Shown here in pieces: positions 1 to 8,065 of a DNA stretch of 38,629 nucleotides. The notes beneath the pieces are model-generated. The model saw only the letters and a list, made by a program, of their open reading frames with translations, did not search any database and was not told the DNA's origin. Origin of the DNA: Planctomycetota bacterium. GTDB lineage: Bacteria > Planctomycetota > UBA1135. Numbering within the stretch: position 1 is the first letter of the stretch; each line of letters begins with the position of its first letter. Location: positions 1 through 38,629 of the forward strand of contig JAJFFB010000043.1 in assembly GCA_021776925.1 (NCBI GenBank), read 5' to 3'. The translations under genes were made by a program, and so were the position numbers.

Positions 1-286
1 GCTGCTGGCCGGCGGCAGCAGCGCTCTGCGGGTCCGCGACCTCTCACAATCCGGAGTGGCCTTCTACTCCGAATCGCCGCTCCCCTTGATGACGCGGGTC
101 AAGTTCGAACTGGCCCTGCCCCACGATGGAGGTGAGCCCCAGTCGGTCCAAGGCGAGGGGGCCGTGGTCCGCTGCGAACGTGTTTCCCCCGCTCTGGGCC
201 ACTACGAGGTGGCGATCTTCTTCCAGCACCTGGACGAGTCCGGTTCCGCAGTGCTCAAGAGCTATTTGAATCTGGCCATGGCCTGA
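1..286 (+). CDS. PilZ-domain protein, C-terminal part (5' end outside window)
   Basis: The reading frame is open from base 2 and ends at TGA 284-286, so only about the last 94 residues are visible. The stretch RVRDLSQSG carries the PilZ signature [D/N]xSxxG that helps bind cyclic di-GMP. It is followed by alternating beta-strand-like segments (VAFYSE, TRVKFELAL, GEGAVVRCERV, HYEVAIFF) as expected for the PilZ beta-barrel, and by a closing helix. The upstream RxxxR half of the binding site lies outside the window. PilZ proteins act as cyclic di-GMP receptors for motility, exopolysaccharide or surface behaviour; which one applies here cannot be told. The gene converges on the secreted-protein gene that ends at 352. 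Confidence 0.7.
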   Translation, partial: LLAGGSSALRVRDLSQSGVAFYSESPLPLMTRVKFELALPHDGGEPQSVQGEGAVVRCERVSPALGHYEVAIFFQHLDESGSAVLKSYLNLAMA

Positions 287-309
287 TTCGATTCGGTTCG
301 CGATTTCGT

Positions 310-335
310 TTGACAGACCCATTCCGGTCGGTCAA
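310..335. terminator. Hairpin between convergent genes, possible bidirectional terminator
   Basis: TTGACAGACC (310-319), a six-base loop CATTCC, then GGTCGGTCAA (326-335) form a 10-bp stem with one mismatch. It sits 24 bases after the PilZ stop and 17 bases beyond the stop of the convergent FG-GAP gene. There is no strong T-run on either side, so intrinsic termination is an inference from position and symmetry. Confidence 0.5.
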
Positions 336-351
336 TACCAAGATCAGGGCC

Positions 352-2130
352 TCACTGCAGCTCGGTGCTGGCCAGGGTGGTCATGGTGTGCAGGCGGTTG
401 GGGTGTCGGGGATCCTTGACCAGGCCCCGGAGCCACAGGGTGCGGCCGCTCAGGCGTGGGTGGGGATAGACGTGGAAGGGGAGCTGCGCCTTGCCCTGGG
501 CGTCGAGCAGGCCGGTCAGGGGTTGTTGCAGGCTGCGCTGGAGGATTGGATCCAGAGCCAGATGGGTGTCCCACCCGTCCACCTTGAAACCGTGGTGGCG
601 GGAGAAGGCACCCGAGGCGACCACCGCCACCGTCATGTCGGGCGCACTCGGAAGGTGGAAATCCAGGGTCACGGTGGTTCCTGGAGGACTTTGTTCCGGA
701 ACCTTGAGGGTGGCGCGGCCGATCACCGCGAAGTTGGCGTTACGAGAAGTCGGTCCGAATCGTTCCACTGCGGTGGAGGAAACGGCGTACTCGACGAATC
801 CGTCCCGGTCGATGTCCCCCAGCAGATAGGCGTGTTGAAGGTGGAAGAGCGCATCCGGGTGGTAGATCTGCTCGTCACTCCACGGAGCCAGGGTGGCCGG
901 TGGGCGGGTGTGGCCGAGGGTGTGGCCGTCGCTGGGATCGAGGTGGAGCCAGACGCGGTCCTTCACAAGGGTGTTCCAGTTGAGGACTTGCAGTACCACA
1001 GTGATGATCGGGGTATCCCACCCGTCCTCCCCGGCATTGACGTACATGCATCGGGTATTCGCCACGCCGAGGGGGCCGGGCCCGAAATCGGGCAGCAACT
1101 CGGTCTCGAATTCGGTCATGTCCCGAGTCCAGATCGTCGTGCCGTCGCGACCGTCGATCAATTGGACCTGGCCGGCTTTGCCGATGGACTTGACCCCACT
1201 GTCCACCGAGACGATGTCCGGCGTCCCGTCGAGATTGAGGTCTCTGGTGGCGATACCGACCCGTGGGCCCTGGAAAATGCCTCCGTCGATTTCCTTGCGA
1301 TCCCAGAGCCGCGTGCCGTCGATGCCGGACAAGGCGTACATCTGAAACTTGTCGTTCCGTCGGCTGAAGGCAGCCAGAAGATCTGGAAATCCGTCACCAT
1401 TGAAATCGGGAAACATGCCCGTCTCACTTTGTTCGACGAAATACATGACTCTCATGTTGAAATCATAATCCATCCACAGGGCAGACCCGTCCAGCCCGTC
1501 AAGCAATCCTGCGACGTGATAGATCCTGGAGGCATCATAAACTAGGCTCTGAAAGAAAATATCATCGCATCCGTCACCGGTGATGTCCCCGGCATTTCGG
1601 TGGCCCCCGAAACTGGTCAATGCAGGAAGTCCGGAGTTGGGTGGCGGCGGCGGTGGAGGGATTTCGATGACCGAGGTGGGGTTGGAAAGAGACCGGATCA
1701 CCAGGGTGCGAACATCATCATGGGCCGACACCGAATACAAGGAACCATGCCTCTGGATCACAGTCGCAGCCCACAGGTTGTTGTCAAACCGTGAGAATTC
1801 CCATTGAAAATTGGGGTCACGGGTATCGAGGGATAAAAAAGTGGGAGGGCCAAGATTCAGCGAGAACCTGAACCGAGTTCGAACCTGACTGCCTTGAATT
1901 GGGTTCTTTTCATTGAGGAATAGGAAACTGCTGAATCCCTGTTCACTCAAATCGCCGACGCAGAATCCAGCCCAGTCCTCAGTGCCTCCAGGCTCAGGAT
2001 TGGGGGAGAGAACCTCCTGAACCACCCATTCTGGAAGTCCAGTCTGGGATCGGGCCCCTACTTCAGGAGCTACGACGAGAAGGACCAACGAGCCTAGGAT
2101 TCCGATGGGAATGCACTTGGTATTCATCAT
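352..2130 (-). CDS. Secreted FG-GAP/VCBS repeat protein
   Basis: A protein of 592 residues with an export signal at the N-terminus (MMNTKCIPIGILGSLVLLVV, then APEVGARS). At least four calcium-binding FG-GAP/VCBS-type loops are visible: DITGDGCDD (about residue 180), DFNGDGFPD (about 240), DLNLDGTPD (about 297) and DIDRDGFVE (about 433). These build integrin-alpha-like beta-propellers, which are frequent in planctomycete surface or secreted proteins. A polyproline stretch (PPPPPPP) lies near residue 155. The last 90 residues form a beta-rich C-terminal module without cysteines. The start overlaps the stop of the upstream beta-helix gene by 4 bases (ATGA), so the two are probably translated together. 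The DNA is visibly more AT-rich than the housekeeping genes upstream. No enzyme motif is seen; adhesion or matrix binding is a guess. Confidence 0.8.
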   Translation of the reverse strand: MMNTKCIPIGILGSLVLLVVAPEVGARSQTGLPEWVVQEVLSPNPEPGGTEDWAGFCVGDLSEQGFSSFLFLNEKNPIQGSQVRTRFRFSLNLGPPTFLSLDTRDPNFQWEFSRFDNNLWAATVIQRHGSLYSVSAHDDVRTLVIRSLSNPTSVIEIPPPPPPPNSGLPALTSFGGHRNAGDITGDGCDDIFFQSLVYDASRIYHVAGLLDGLDGSALWMDYDFNMRVMYFVEQSETGMFPDFNGDGFPDLLAAFSRRNDKFQMYALSGIDGTRLWDRKEIDGGIFQGPRVGIATRDLNLDGTPDIVSVDSGVKSIGKAGQVQLIDGRDGTTIWTRDMTEFETELLPDFGPGPLGVANTRCMYVNAGEDGWDTPIITVVLQVLNWNTLVKDRVWLHLDPSDGHTLGHTRPPATLAPWSDEQIYHPDALFHLQHAYLLGDIDRDGFVEYAVSSTAVERFGPTSRNANFAVIGRATLKVPEQSPPGTTVTLDFHLPSAPDMTVAVVASGAFSRHHGFKVDGWDTHLALDPILQRSLQQPLTGLLDAQGKAQLPFHVYPHPRLSGRTLWLRGLVKDPRHPNRLHTMTTLASTELQ

Positions 2131-4370
2131 TGGACCTCGTGTGCACCTTTGTCCCGTAGGCCAGAAGTGCGGCTCAGTCGGGCTTTGAAGCCAGTGAAGT
2201 CCACGTTCGACTCAGTTTCATTGACAATCGAGTAAGACATGGGAGTTCGATTGGCGAAGAAGGAAATGTTGGCGCCGTTAATATCCAGGAAATACCTCTG
2301 TGGGCCCAACAGCGAAGGCTGGCTGAGGTGGGCAAAGGGAGCTTCCCGGTCAGTTGACTCATCGAATGGGATCGTCCCCTGGTAATTCAGCCGTAACCCA
2401 TTTGCCCCGATTTCAGTGTTGGTCCCAGTTCCATCAACGACCGCCAAGGAATGAAGACCGGCACCGAAGTCGTAATCCTGAGACCCCAGGACATCACGCT
2501 GGAAGATGGAGTTGAGGATCTTCATCTTGGGGTTTTCCTGGAAGGAAGGGTCGTCGTATTCGAAGAGCAGCGCCCCGCTTCCGCCGACCTTTTCGACCTC
2601 GAGGGTGAATCCGGATTGCTGGCCGTTGTCGGCGAAAGTGGAGTGCAGGATCGGGGTCAGGAAGTATGCATCCAAGGAATTGGTGGCCTGAGCGTGGAAG
2701 GCACCCTGCGGGTTGTTCCAGGCGATGCAGTTGACGAATCGGATGGAAGCAAAATCGGGAGCAGTGGGTCCGTTGGCGAGGCGGATCATGATTCCTTGCT
2801 CATCGTTGTCATGAAAGGTGCTGCGATCGGCAAATCCCTGTCCGTAGTCCAGATCAAACGGCTTGGAACCGTCCCGCACCAGGGAGCGGATTCCGTAACG
2901 GTAGTCCCAAGTTCCTCCAACCACTCCCCCCTGGGCGCCTGGAGACAAGGCCCCAGGCCCGGCGAGAACCATACCGCGTTGATTGGTGTCGAATTCGGAA
3001 TCCTGCACGCCCACGTACAAGCCGGTTGGCCAGGTTGCGGCACTGTCCAGGATCGTCCCTGCCGAATTCGCCAGGAAGCCCACTCCTACATTGTGATGCG
3101 AGTGCAGACCGTTTCCGGTCAAAGCCAGGTATCCTTCAAGAACAAATCCGTGGACCCCATTGTGGCGAGGCGGATTCTGCCCAGGTTCCTGGGGATCGCC
3201 ACCGATATTGTGGATGTCCACATCCTGGAAATCCACGTGGCCTCGGGTGTCCGTCCTGGCCGTGGCGTAGACGCCCTCATTTCGGAACCCTTGGATTTCG
3301 GTTCCGGAGAACAGGACTTCGTAGCCGGCGACGTAATCGTCGGCGTTGGTCTGGGTCGGTGAGGTGGCAGCCGCGTAGAGGCCGATGTCCCATCCGGAGG
3401 TTCCATTAAACTTGCCGTCCAGATCCCCGTTCAACACCTGGAGATTGACTTCGGGAATGCCCGGGGACATGGCGGCGTGTTCTGAAGTGGTGGAGCCGAG
3501 CGCCGCGACTTCGATCAGCCGAGAGGCTGCCGTCGAGCCGTACATGTCTTCGACGTCGGTGGGCGCCAGGTAGGGCAGAGGGCTGGTTGCCGGTGTGGCT
3601 CCAAGGCACTTCAGATTAAGAACCTGGGCATTGATCAACCCCGGATTGGGTTGGGGGCCGAAGTGGGATGAATGGAATCGAAGACCGACCTGTGGGGGTG
3701 TGAACCGCGGTTTCACCGTGATCGCTATATCCACAGGCAAGTTGGTGACCTTGCATTGCTCCACCGAGACCGAAAGGCTGCCACCCGTTCCTGCGAGAAC
3801 GTCCAATCCGGTTTGATTGCCCTGGAATCGAATGTTCCTCAACAGCACGTCGCCGTAGGTTGGGAGGGCCAGGTCACCGTCCCATTCCGCCGACAGTCGG
3901 ATACCCGCCTCTCCCCCTCCTAAGGTCAGATTCTTGATGATCGTCGGGGTAACGTTTCCGGCATCGGTTTCAGCCGCCTCGATCACAATCAGAGGCTTGG
4001 ATGATCCCGAAGGTAGGCTGGTCCAGATGTGGACCCCGGTTCCATCGTAGGGTTCGACGGTGACTCCGTCCGGTATCGCAAGAGGGAAGGTCTCCATCGC
4101 TGCGCCATTCGGATCGACCTCGGAATAGGCCGCGATGGCGCCATTGTGGGTGAAGCCTTTGATCTGCAACAGGCCCCCTGCCTGGAGGCTTGGAAGGGCT
4201 TGAGTAATGGTCGGGACTGACCCAGGGACTGTTCCCTCCCAATCAACCACAACGGCTTGCTCAATGATGAGCGCCCCAGGTATTAATGGTTGGGGGGGGG
4301 GGGGACGAAAGAATAGAAAGCAGAATGATAAGCATGGGGGCATCATAAACCAGGATCGGATGAATGCCAA
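2127..4370 (-). CDS. Secreted right-handed parallel beta-helix protein; N-terminus uncertain
   Basis: About 747 residues. After a region VVVDWEGTVPGSVPTITQAL comes a long series of short beta-strand/turn rungs rich in N, G and D (for example LRNIRFQGNQTGLDV, FVNCIAWNNPQG, LHSTFADNGQQ), typical of pectate-lyase-like parallel beta-helix surface proteins. No catalytic motif is recognised. The N-terminus is ambiguous. The long frame can start at TTG 4370, nine bases past the prmC stop, or at ATG 4346. A C13 tract (G13 at 4292-4304 on the plus strand) follows immediately. A different frame begins at ATG 4335 and encodes the hydrophobic leader MLIILLSILSS, but at C13 it stops after 24 codons; a tract of C12 or C15 would join that leader to the long frame. 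The gene overlaps the next one by 4 bases. Its composition is less GC-rich than its neighbours. Confidence 0.75.
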   Translation of the reverse strand: MAFIRSWFMMPPCLSFCFLFFRPPPPQPLIPGALIIEQAVVVDWEGTVPGSVPTITQALPSLQAGGLLQIKGFTHNGAIAAYSEVDPNGAAMETFPLAIPDGVTVEPYDGTGVHIWTSLPSGSSKPLIVIEAAETDAGNVTPTIIKNLTLGGGEAGIRLSAEWDGDLALPTYGDVLLRNIRFQGNQTGLDVLAGTGGSLSVSVEQCKVTNLPVDIAITVKPRFTPPQVGLRFHSSHFGPQPNPGLINAQVLNLKCLGATPATSPLPYLAPTDVEDMYGSTAASRLIEVAALGSTTSEHAAMSPGIPEVNLQVLNGDLDGKFNGTSGWDIGLYAAATSPTQTNADDYVAGYEVLFSGTEIQGFRNEGVYATARTDTRGHVDFQDVDIHNIGGDPQEPGQNPPRHNGVHGFVLEGYLALTGNGLHSHHNVGVGFLANSAGTILDSAATWPTGLYVGVQDSEFDTNQRGMVLAGPGALSPGAQGGVVGGTWDYRYGIRSLVRDGSKPFDLDYGQGFADRSTFHDNDEQGIMIRLANGPTAPDFASIRFVNCIAWNNPQGAFHAQATNSLDAYFLTPILHSTFADNGQQSGFTLEVEKVGGSGALLFEYDDPSFQENPKMKILNSIFQRDVLGSQDYDFGAGLHSLAVVDGTGTNTEIGANGLRLNYQGTIPFDESTDREAPFAHLSQPSLLGPQRYFLDINGANISFFANRTPMSYSIVNETESNVDFTGFKARLSRTSGLRDKGAHEVQ
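4292..4304. repeat. 13-base poly-G/poly-C homopolymer inside the 5' end of the beta-helix gene
   Basis: Thirteen consecutive G on the plus strand (C13 on the coding strand), directly after the hydrophobic leader of the beta-helix protein. A tract this long is prone to slipped-strand length change and decides which upstream frame is joined to the long frame. It could be a contingency (phase-variation) tract or a sequencing/assembly length error. Confidence 0.9.
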
Positions 4371-4377
4371 AGAAAAT

Positions 4378-5244
4378 TCACCGACGCATGAAACAAACCA
4401 CTCGGTCGATCCCCGCTAGATCGGCGCGGATGCCTAGGAGGGTCAAGCCGTAGGTGGGGCCGAGTTGGGCGACTTGAGTGGCGCGGCCGGCGCCGACTTC
4501 GAAGAGGAGGTGGCCGTTGGGGCGCAGGATTTTGGGTGCGGTTGCGAGGACCTGGTGGTAGGCGTCGAGGGGTTGCGCGGGCGGGGTGAAGAGGGCGAGG
4601 TGGGGTTCGCTTTCGGCGACGCCGGGGCCGAGTTTTTCGCTGGGTTCCACGTAGGGTGGATTGCACAGGATCAGGTCGGCGCTCTGGTGGGATAGTGGGG
4701 TCAGCCAGTGGGCTTGCAGGAAAGCGCAGCGGTGCTGGAGGGCGAGGCGTTGGGCGTTGCTGCGGGCCAGGTGGAGGGCTTCGGCGGAGAGGTCGAGGCC
4801 GAGGCCGGTGGCCAGGGGGCGGTGGTGGAGGACGGCGAGGAGCAGGCAGCCGGAGCCGGTGCCGGCGTCGATGACTCGCGTGGGGCGGTCAGAGGGCAGG
4901 GCTTCGAGGGCGGCGTCGACCAGACACTCGCTGTCCGCTCGCGGGATCAGGACGCGCGGGTCGACCTGGAATTCGAGACCGTAGAAACCGCGGAAGCCTT
5001 CGATGTAGGCGCTGGGTTCGCCGTTGGCGCGCCGTTGCAGCCAGGACTGGAAGCGTTGTTCCTGGGAGGGTGTGGGTGGAGGTGCCTGGTCGGCGAGGAT
5101 TTCGCCGAGGGGATGGCCGAGGGCGGCGGCGTAGAGGACTTCGGCGTCGGCGCGGGCTTCTTCGACGTCGGCCTGGTCGAGGAAACGGCGCGCGGCCCGC
5201 AGCCTGGTGCGATGAGACTGCGGGCCGCGGTCGGAGCAAGGCAT
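4378..5244 (-). CDS. prmC: Peptide chain release factor N5-glutamine methyltransferase PrmC
   Basis: 288 residues. PrmC methylates the glutamine of the GGQ motif of release factors, using S-adenosylmethionine. The substrate motif NPPY (in LILCNPPYVEPSEKL) and the SAM-binding loop VIDAGTGSGCLLLAVL are present, preceded by the helical release-factor-binding region and the LIPRADSE element typical of the family. The frame is open further upstream, but the ATG at 5244 gives the usual family length and lies 10 bases after the stop of the upstream membrane-protein gene. Its substrate gene prfA is two genes upstream in the same direction, with the unknown membrane-protein gene between them. Confidence 0.93.
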   Translation of the reverse strand: MPCSDRGPQSHRTRLRAARRFLDQADVEEARADAEVLYAAALGHPLGEILADQAPPPTPSQEQRFQSWLQRRANGEPSAYIEGFRGFYGLEFQVDPRVLIPRADSECLVDAALEALPSDRPTRVIDAGTGSGCLLLAVLHHRPLATGLGLDLSAEALHLARSNAQRLALQHRCAFLQAHWLTPLSHQSADLILCNPPYVEPSEKLGPGVAESEPHLALFTPPAQPLDAYHQVLATAPKILRPNGHLLFEVGAGRATQVAQLGPTYGLTLLGIRADLAGIDRVVCFMRR

Positions 5245-5254
5245 GGTCCGGCGC

Positions 5255-6532
5255 TCAGGCGCCGCCTTTGTCCTGGTCGCCGCCATCGCCGGAGCTGGGT
5301 CCCTTGTCCTTGTCGCGGCCTTTGCGCGAGCCGCGGTCCTTGCTCTTGGTGCGGCTGGAGCGGGAGCCACGGTCCTTGGTGCGGCTGCTGGCGGAGGCCG
5401 CATCTTTGCCCGCGCTATCGGCGCTGGTGCTGGAAGCATCCGCCTCGGCCGATCCGCCGCGGCGGGAGGAGCGTTCAGCCTTGCGGCTGGCGATTTCTTC
5501 GGCCTTCTTGCGCTTGCCGGTTTCCATCGCTTCCTTCGCTCCGGTAGCCACCAAGTACAAGCCGTAGGCGCCGGCCACGGTGACGAGGATGGGGCCGCTA
5601 GCCCAGGGCAGGAAGCTGGGATCGAATCCATCGCTAGCTTGGATCGCGTTGGGGATCGAACTCAGGGGAAATTCCCAAGGTCCGTCAACGGTGACTCTGA
5701 GAATGCCCATCAAGCCCATGATGAGGCACTCAAGCGGCGCCAGAAACAGGACCAAGCCGAGCTTGCCCAGCACCAGCTGTTTCTGCCACAGGTTCCACAT
5801 GGAAACCCACGAAGCCCACACCATCAACATCGCCAGCAGCAGGGTGAAGCCGCCGAACATGGAATCGACTCCGGCCTCCATGTCGGTCCATTTCATGCGT
5901 AGGCCGAAAAAGACCATCAGATAGGCCAGCAGCGAGCGCGAGAACTGCTTGTCCACGGTCAGGGGTGCTCCTGGAGGCGGAAGCGCTTTGTCCTTTTTGA
6001 CCGCCACGCGTGGCATGACCAGCGCTAGGAAACCGCCGATGGCGGTCAGCAGGGCGCCGCTGGCGTCGGTCAATTCGCTGGTGGCCCCCCATCCAAGTTG
6101 CGAGATGCCGGCGGTGACCGCCAGGCGGGTGACCGAGTAGGCCAGCAGCAGGATTGGCAGTACCGGTCCGAGGGTGACCCCGGTGCGCTGCACCGCGGCG
6201 AAACCGCTGCGCAATAGATACCAGGTGGTGAAGGCCAGTAGCAGGGCCTGGCCGAGGTCGGGGGCGTTGGTAGCCCATGGGCCCATCAGGCCGCATAGGG
6301 CGATGACCAGACCCATGCTGGCCCAGGCGTTGGCGCTGCGGATCGGTCCGGCGGGCGGATCGTAGGGCGAGCGCCCGGGCACGGCGCCGGGACCTGGACC
6401 CGCACCGGCGATGGGCGCGGCGGCCCCCGCTGCAGCGGCGGCCCCTGCAGCGGGTGCGGGGGCGTCGGCGACCTCGTCGATCACTTCGAAGGCTTCACCC
6501 AGCGGGAGGAGGGGCTTGTCGGTGTTTTCCAT
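5255..6532 (-). CDS. Multi-spanning membrane protein with Ala/Pro-rich head and charged low-complexity tail
   Basis: 425 residues from ATG 6532. An upstream in-frame extension would overlap prfA and is rejected. Residues about 20-70 are Ala/Pro/Gly-rich. About eight hydrophobic helices follow (for example ALLLAFTTWYLL, VLPILLLAYSV, FTLLLAMLMVWASW, LGLVLFLAPLECLIMGLMG, ILVTVAGAYGLYLVA). The last 80 residues are a hydrophilic Lys/Arg/Ser/Asp-rich tail with repeated SRTK and KDRGSR units, probably disordered. I recognise no family. The gene sits 58 bases after prfA and 10 bases before prmC, between a release factor and its methylase. A structural or membrane-anchoring role is possible but unproven. 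Confidence 0.75.
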   Translation of the reverse strand: MENTDKPLLPLGEAFEVIDEVADAPAPAAGAAAAAGAAAPIAGAGPGPGAVPGRSPYDPPAGPIRSANAWASMGLVIALCGLMGPWATNAPDLGQALLLAFTTWYLLRSGFAAVQRTGVTLGPVLPILLLAYSVTRLAVTAGISQLGWGATSELTDASGALLTAIGGFLALVMPRVAVKKDKALPPPGAPLTVDKQFSRSLLAYLMVFFGLRMKWTDMEAGVDSMFGGFTLLLAMLMVWASWVSMWNLWQKQLVLGKLGLVLFLAPLECLIMGLMGILRVTVDGPWEFPLSSIPNAIQASDGFDPSFLPWASGPILVTVAGAYGLYLVATGAKEAMETGKRKKAEEIASRKAERSSRRGGSAEADASSTSADSAGKDAASASSRTKDRGSRSSRTKSKDRGSRKGRDKDKGPSSGDGGDQDKGGA

Positions 6533-6590
6533 CTTCAAACGGTCAGGGTCAGGGCGGGGATGTACACCGCCTGGATGCGCGGGCAGATTG

Positions 6591-7670
6591 CTACAGCGCT
6601 GCCAGTTTGGCCTCGCGGTCGGCCATTTGGAGAGCGCCCAAGATAGCGTCGAGTTTGCCTTCCAGCACGCCCTCAAGGGCGAAGTTCTTGCCCAGGCGGT
6701 GGTCGGTCACGCGGCTCTGCGGCCAATTGTAGGTGCGAATGCGCTGGCTGCGATCGCCCGAACCGACCTGCGAGCGGCGCAGGGAATCGCGTTCGGAATC
6801 GCGCTTTTCGCGCTCGATTTCATACAGCCGGGTACGCAGCAGCTGCAGCGCCATCTCCTTGTTGCGCAACTGAGATTTTTCCACCTGGCACTTGACCGCA
6901 AGCCCGGTCGGCAGATGCACCACGCGGATCGCCGACGAAGTCTTGTTGACGCTCTGGCCGCCGGGTCCGCCGGAACGCATCGCCGAGATCTCGAGCTCAT
7001 CGGGATTGAGTTCGAAATCGAGTTCCTCGACCTCGGGCATCACCGCGACCGTGGCAGCGGAGGTGTGGATGCGCCCCTGGGTTTCGGTGGCCGGCACGCG
7101 CTGGACGCGGTGGCCGCCGGACTCGAAGCGCATCAGGCGGAAGGCGTCCTCGCCGCTGAGCCGGAAGACCACTTCCTTGAAACCGCCGGCCTCGCCCTCG
7201 GAGGCTTCCAGCAGCTCGACCTTCCAGCGCCGCAGATCGGCAAAGCGGCCGTAGATGCGGAACAGGTCGCCGGCGAACAGCGCCGCCTCGTTGCCACCAG
7301 TGCCTGCGCGGATTTCGACCACCGCCGGCTTGCCGATGTCTTCGTCGTCCTCGAGTACGCGGTCCAGGATCTGCGCCTCGAGTTCGGCGTGGGCGGCGAC
7401 CACCGCGGGCAGTTCTTCTTCTGCCAGCTCCGCCATCTCCGCGTCGTCGCCTGCGGCCAGCTCGCGCGTTTCCTGCAGCTGCTGTTCGAGCACCAGATAG
7501 CGCTGCCACGGCTCCAGGGTTTTCTGCAGTTCGCCGAGTTCCTGCAGCAGGCGCGGATAGTCCGGCTTGCCCGCGCGCTGCGGATCGGCGGCGGCGGTCT
7601 CGAGTTCGGTCTGGCGCTTTTTCAGCGCCTCGACGCGGCTGCTCAGAGTATCAACCAGCGACACTTTCAA
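6591..7670 (-). CDS. prfA: Peptide chain release factor 1
   Basis: 359 residues, the normal size for RF1. It terminates translation at UAA and UAG. The peptidyl-tRNA hydrolysis motif GGQ is in SGGPGGQSVNKTSSA (Gln about residue 239). The stop-codon-reading tripeptide is P-A-T (in RVPATETQGRIHTSAA), which marks RF1 rather than RF2 (S-P-F). I take TTG 7670 as start because the N-terminus MKVSLVDTL then parallels the E. coli RF1 start MKPSIVAKL; GTG 7664 is an alternative with a weak GGTGA six bases upstream. It lies 72 bases downstream of rpmE. Confidence 0.95.
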   Translation of the reverse strand: MKVSLVDTLSSRVEALKKRQTELETAAADPQRAGKPDYPRLLQELGELQKTLEPWQRYLVLEQQLQETRELAAGDDAEMAELAEEELPAVVAAHAELEAQILDRVLEDDEDIGKPAVVEIRAGTGGNEAALFAGDLFRIYGRFADLRRWKVELLEASEGEAGGFKEVVFRLSGEDAFRLMRFESGGHRVQRVPATETQGRIHTSAATVAVMPEVEELDFELNPDELEISAMRSGGPGGQSVNKTSSAIRVVHLPTGLAVKCQVEKSQLRNKEMALQLLRTRLYEIEREKRDSERDSLRRSQVGSGDRSQRIRTYNWPQSRVTDHRLGKNFALEGVLEGKLDAILGALQMADREAKLAAL

Positions 7671-7742
7671 TCACCGGAGCGGGCGTGCGGGCCTGAGATG
7701 CTGGGGAACGCTGCGCAACTCCTGCACGGTGGCCAAAGCCGT

Positions 7743-8000
7743 TCAACCTTTGCCTTTGGGGCCGTAACGCTTGTTGAAGCGATCGACGCGGCCGGAAGCG
7801 TCGACGAAAGTCTGCTTGCCGGTGTAAAAGGGATGGGACGCGGAGCTGATCTCCACGTTGTAGACCGGGTATTCGTTGCCGTCTTCCCAGGTCACCTTCT
7901 CTTCGGTGCGCACGCAGGAGCGGGTCAGGAAACTGAAGCCAGCGTTGCGGTCACGGAAGACCACCGGGCGGTAGGAGTCGGGATGGATGCCTTCTTTCAT
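7743..8000 (-). CDS. rpmE2: Ribosomal protein bL31, type B
   Basis: 85 residues starting [17 protein letters not shown]. This beginning, and the lack of the CxxC zinc pairs of the classical form, identify the zinc-free type B (RpmE2) version of the 50S protein. Only one Cys is present (in TRSCVRTEE). The C-terminal [20 protein letters not shown] segment is also family-typical. It may belong to the murA-prmC run but has a promoter-like sequence directly upstream. Confidence 0.93.
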   Translation of the reverse strand: MKEGIHPDSYRPVVFRDRNAGFSFLTRSCVRTEEKVTWEDGNEYPVYNVEISSASHPFYTGKQTFVDASGRVDRFNKRYGPKGKG

Positions 8001-8037
8001 CGTTCTGCGAGGGTCGGCGCTACGAGTCGGACCGGAG

Positions 8038-8065
8038 ATTCTACCCGTTGGCGGCGTCGGGACAA
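8038..8065 (-). promoter_or_regulatory. Sigma-70-type promoter candidate for rpmE-prfA
   Basis: On the minus strand, TTGTCC (8065-8060) and TAGAAT (8043-8038) are separated by 16 bases, giving a start about 30 bases before the rpmE ATG at 8000. The -35 matches 4 of 6 consensus bases and the -10 matches 5 of 6. The -35 box lies inside the end of maf. Confidence 0.4.

Noticed and set aside
310-1545. 411-codon plus-strand open frame opposite the FG-GAP gene
   Set aside because: The minus strand has a signal peptide and four DxDGxxD loops; the plus frame has no recognisable features.
7670-7727. 18-codon open stretch starting GTG and ending TGA directly before the prfA start, in the same frame
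   Set aside because: Considered as an RF2-like autoregulatory leader, but this is RF1, which does not read UGA, there is no frameshift signal, and an upstream in-frame stop is expected by chance.
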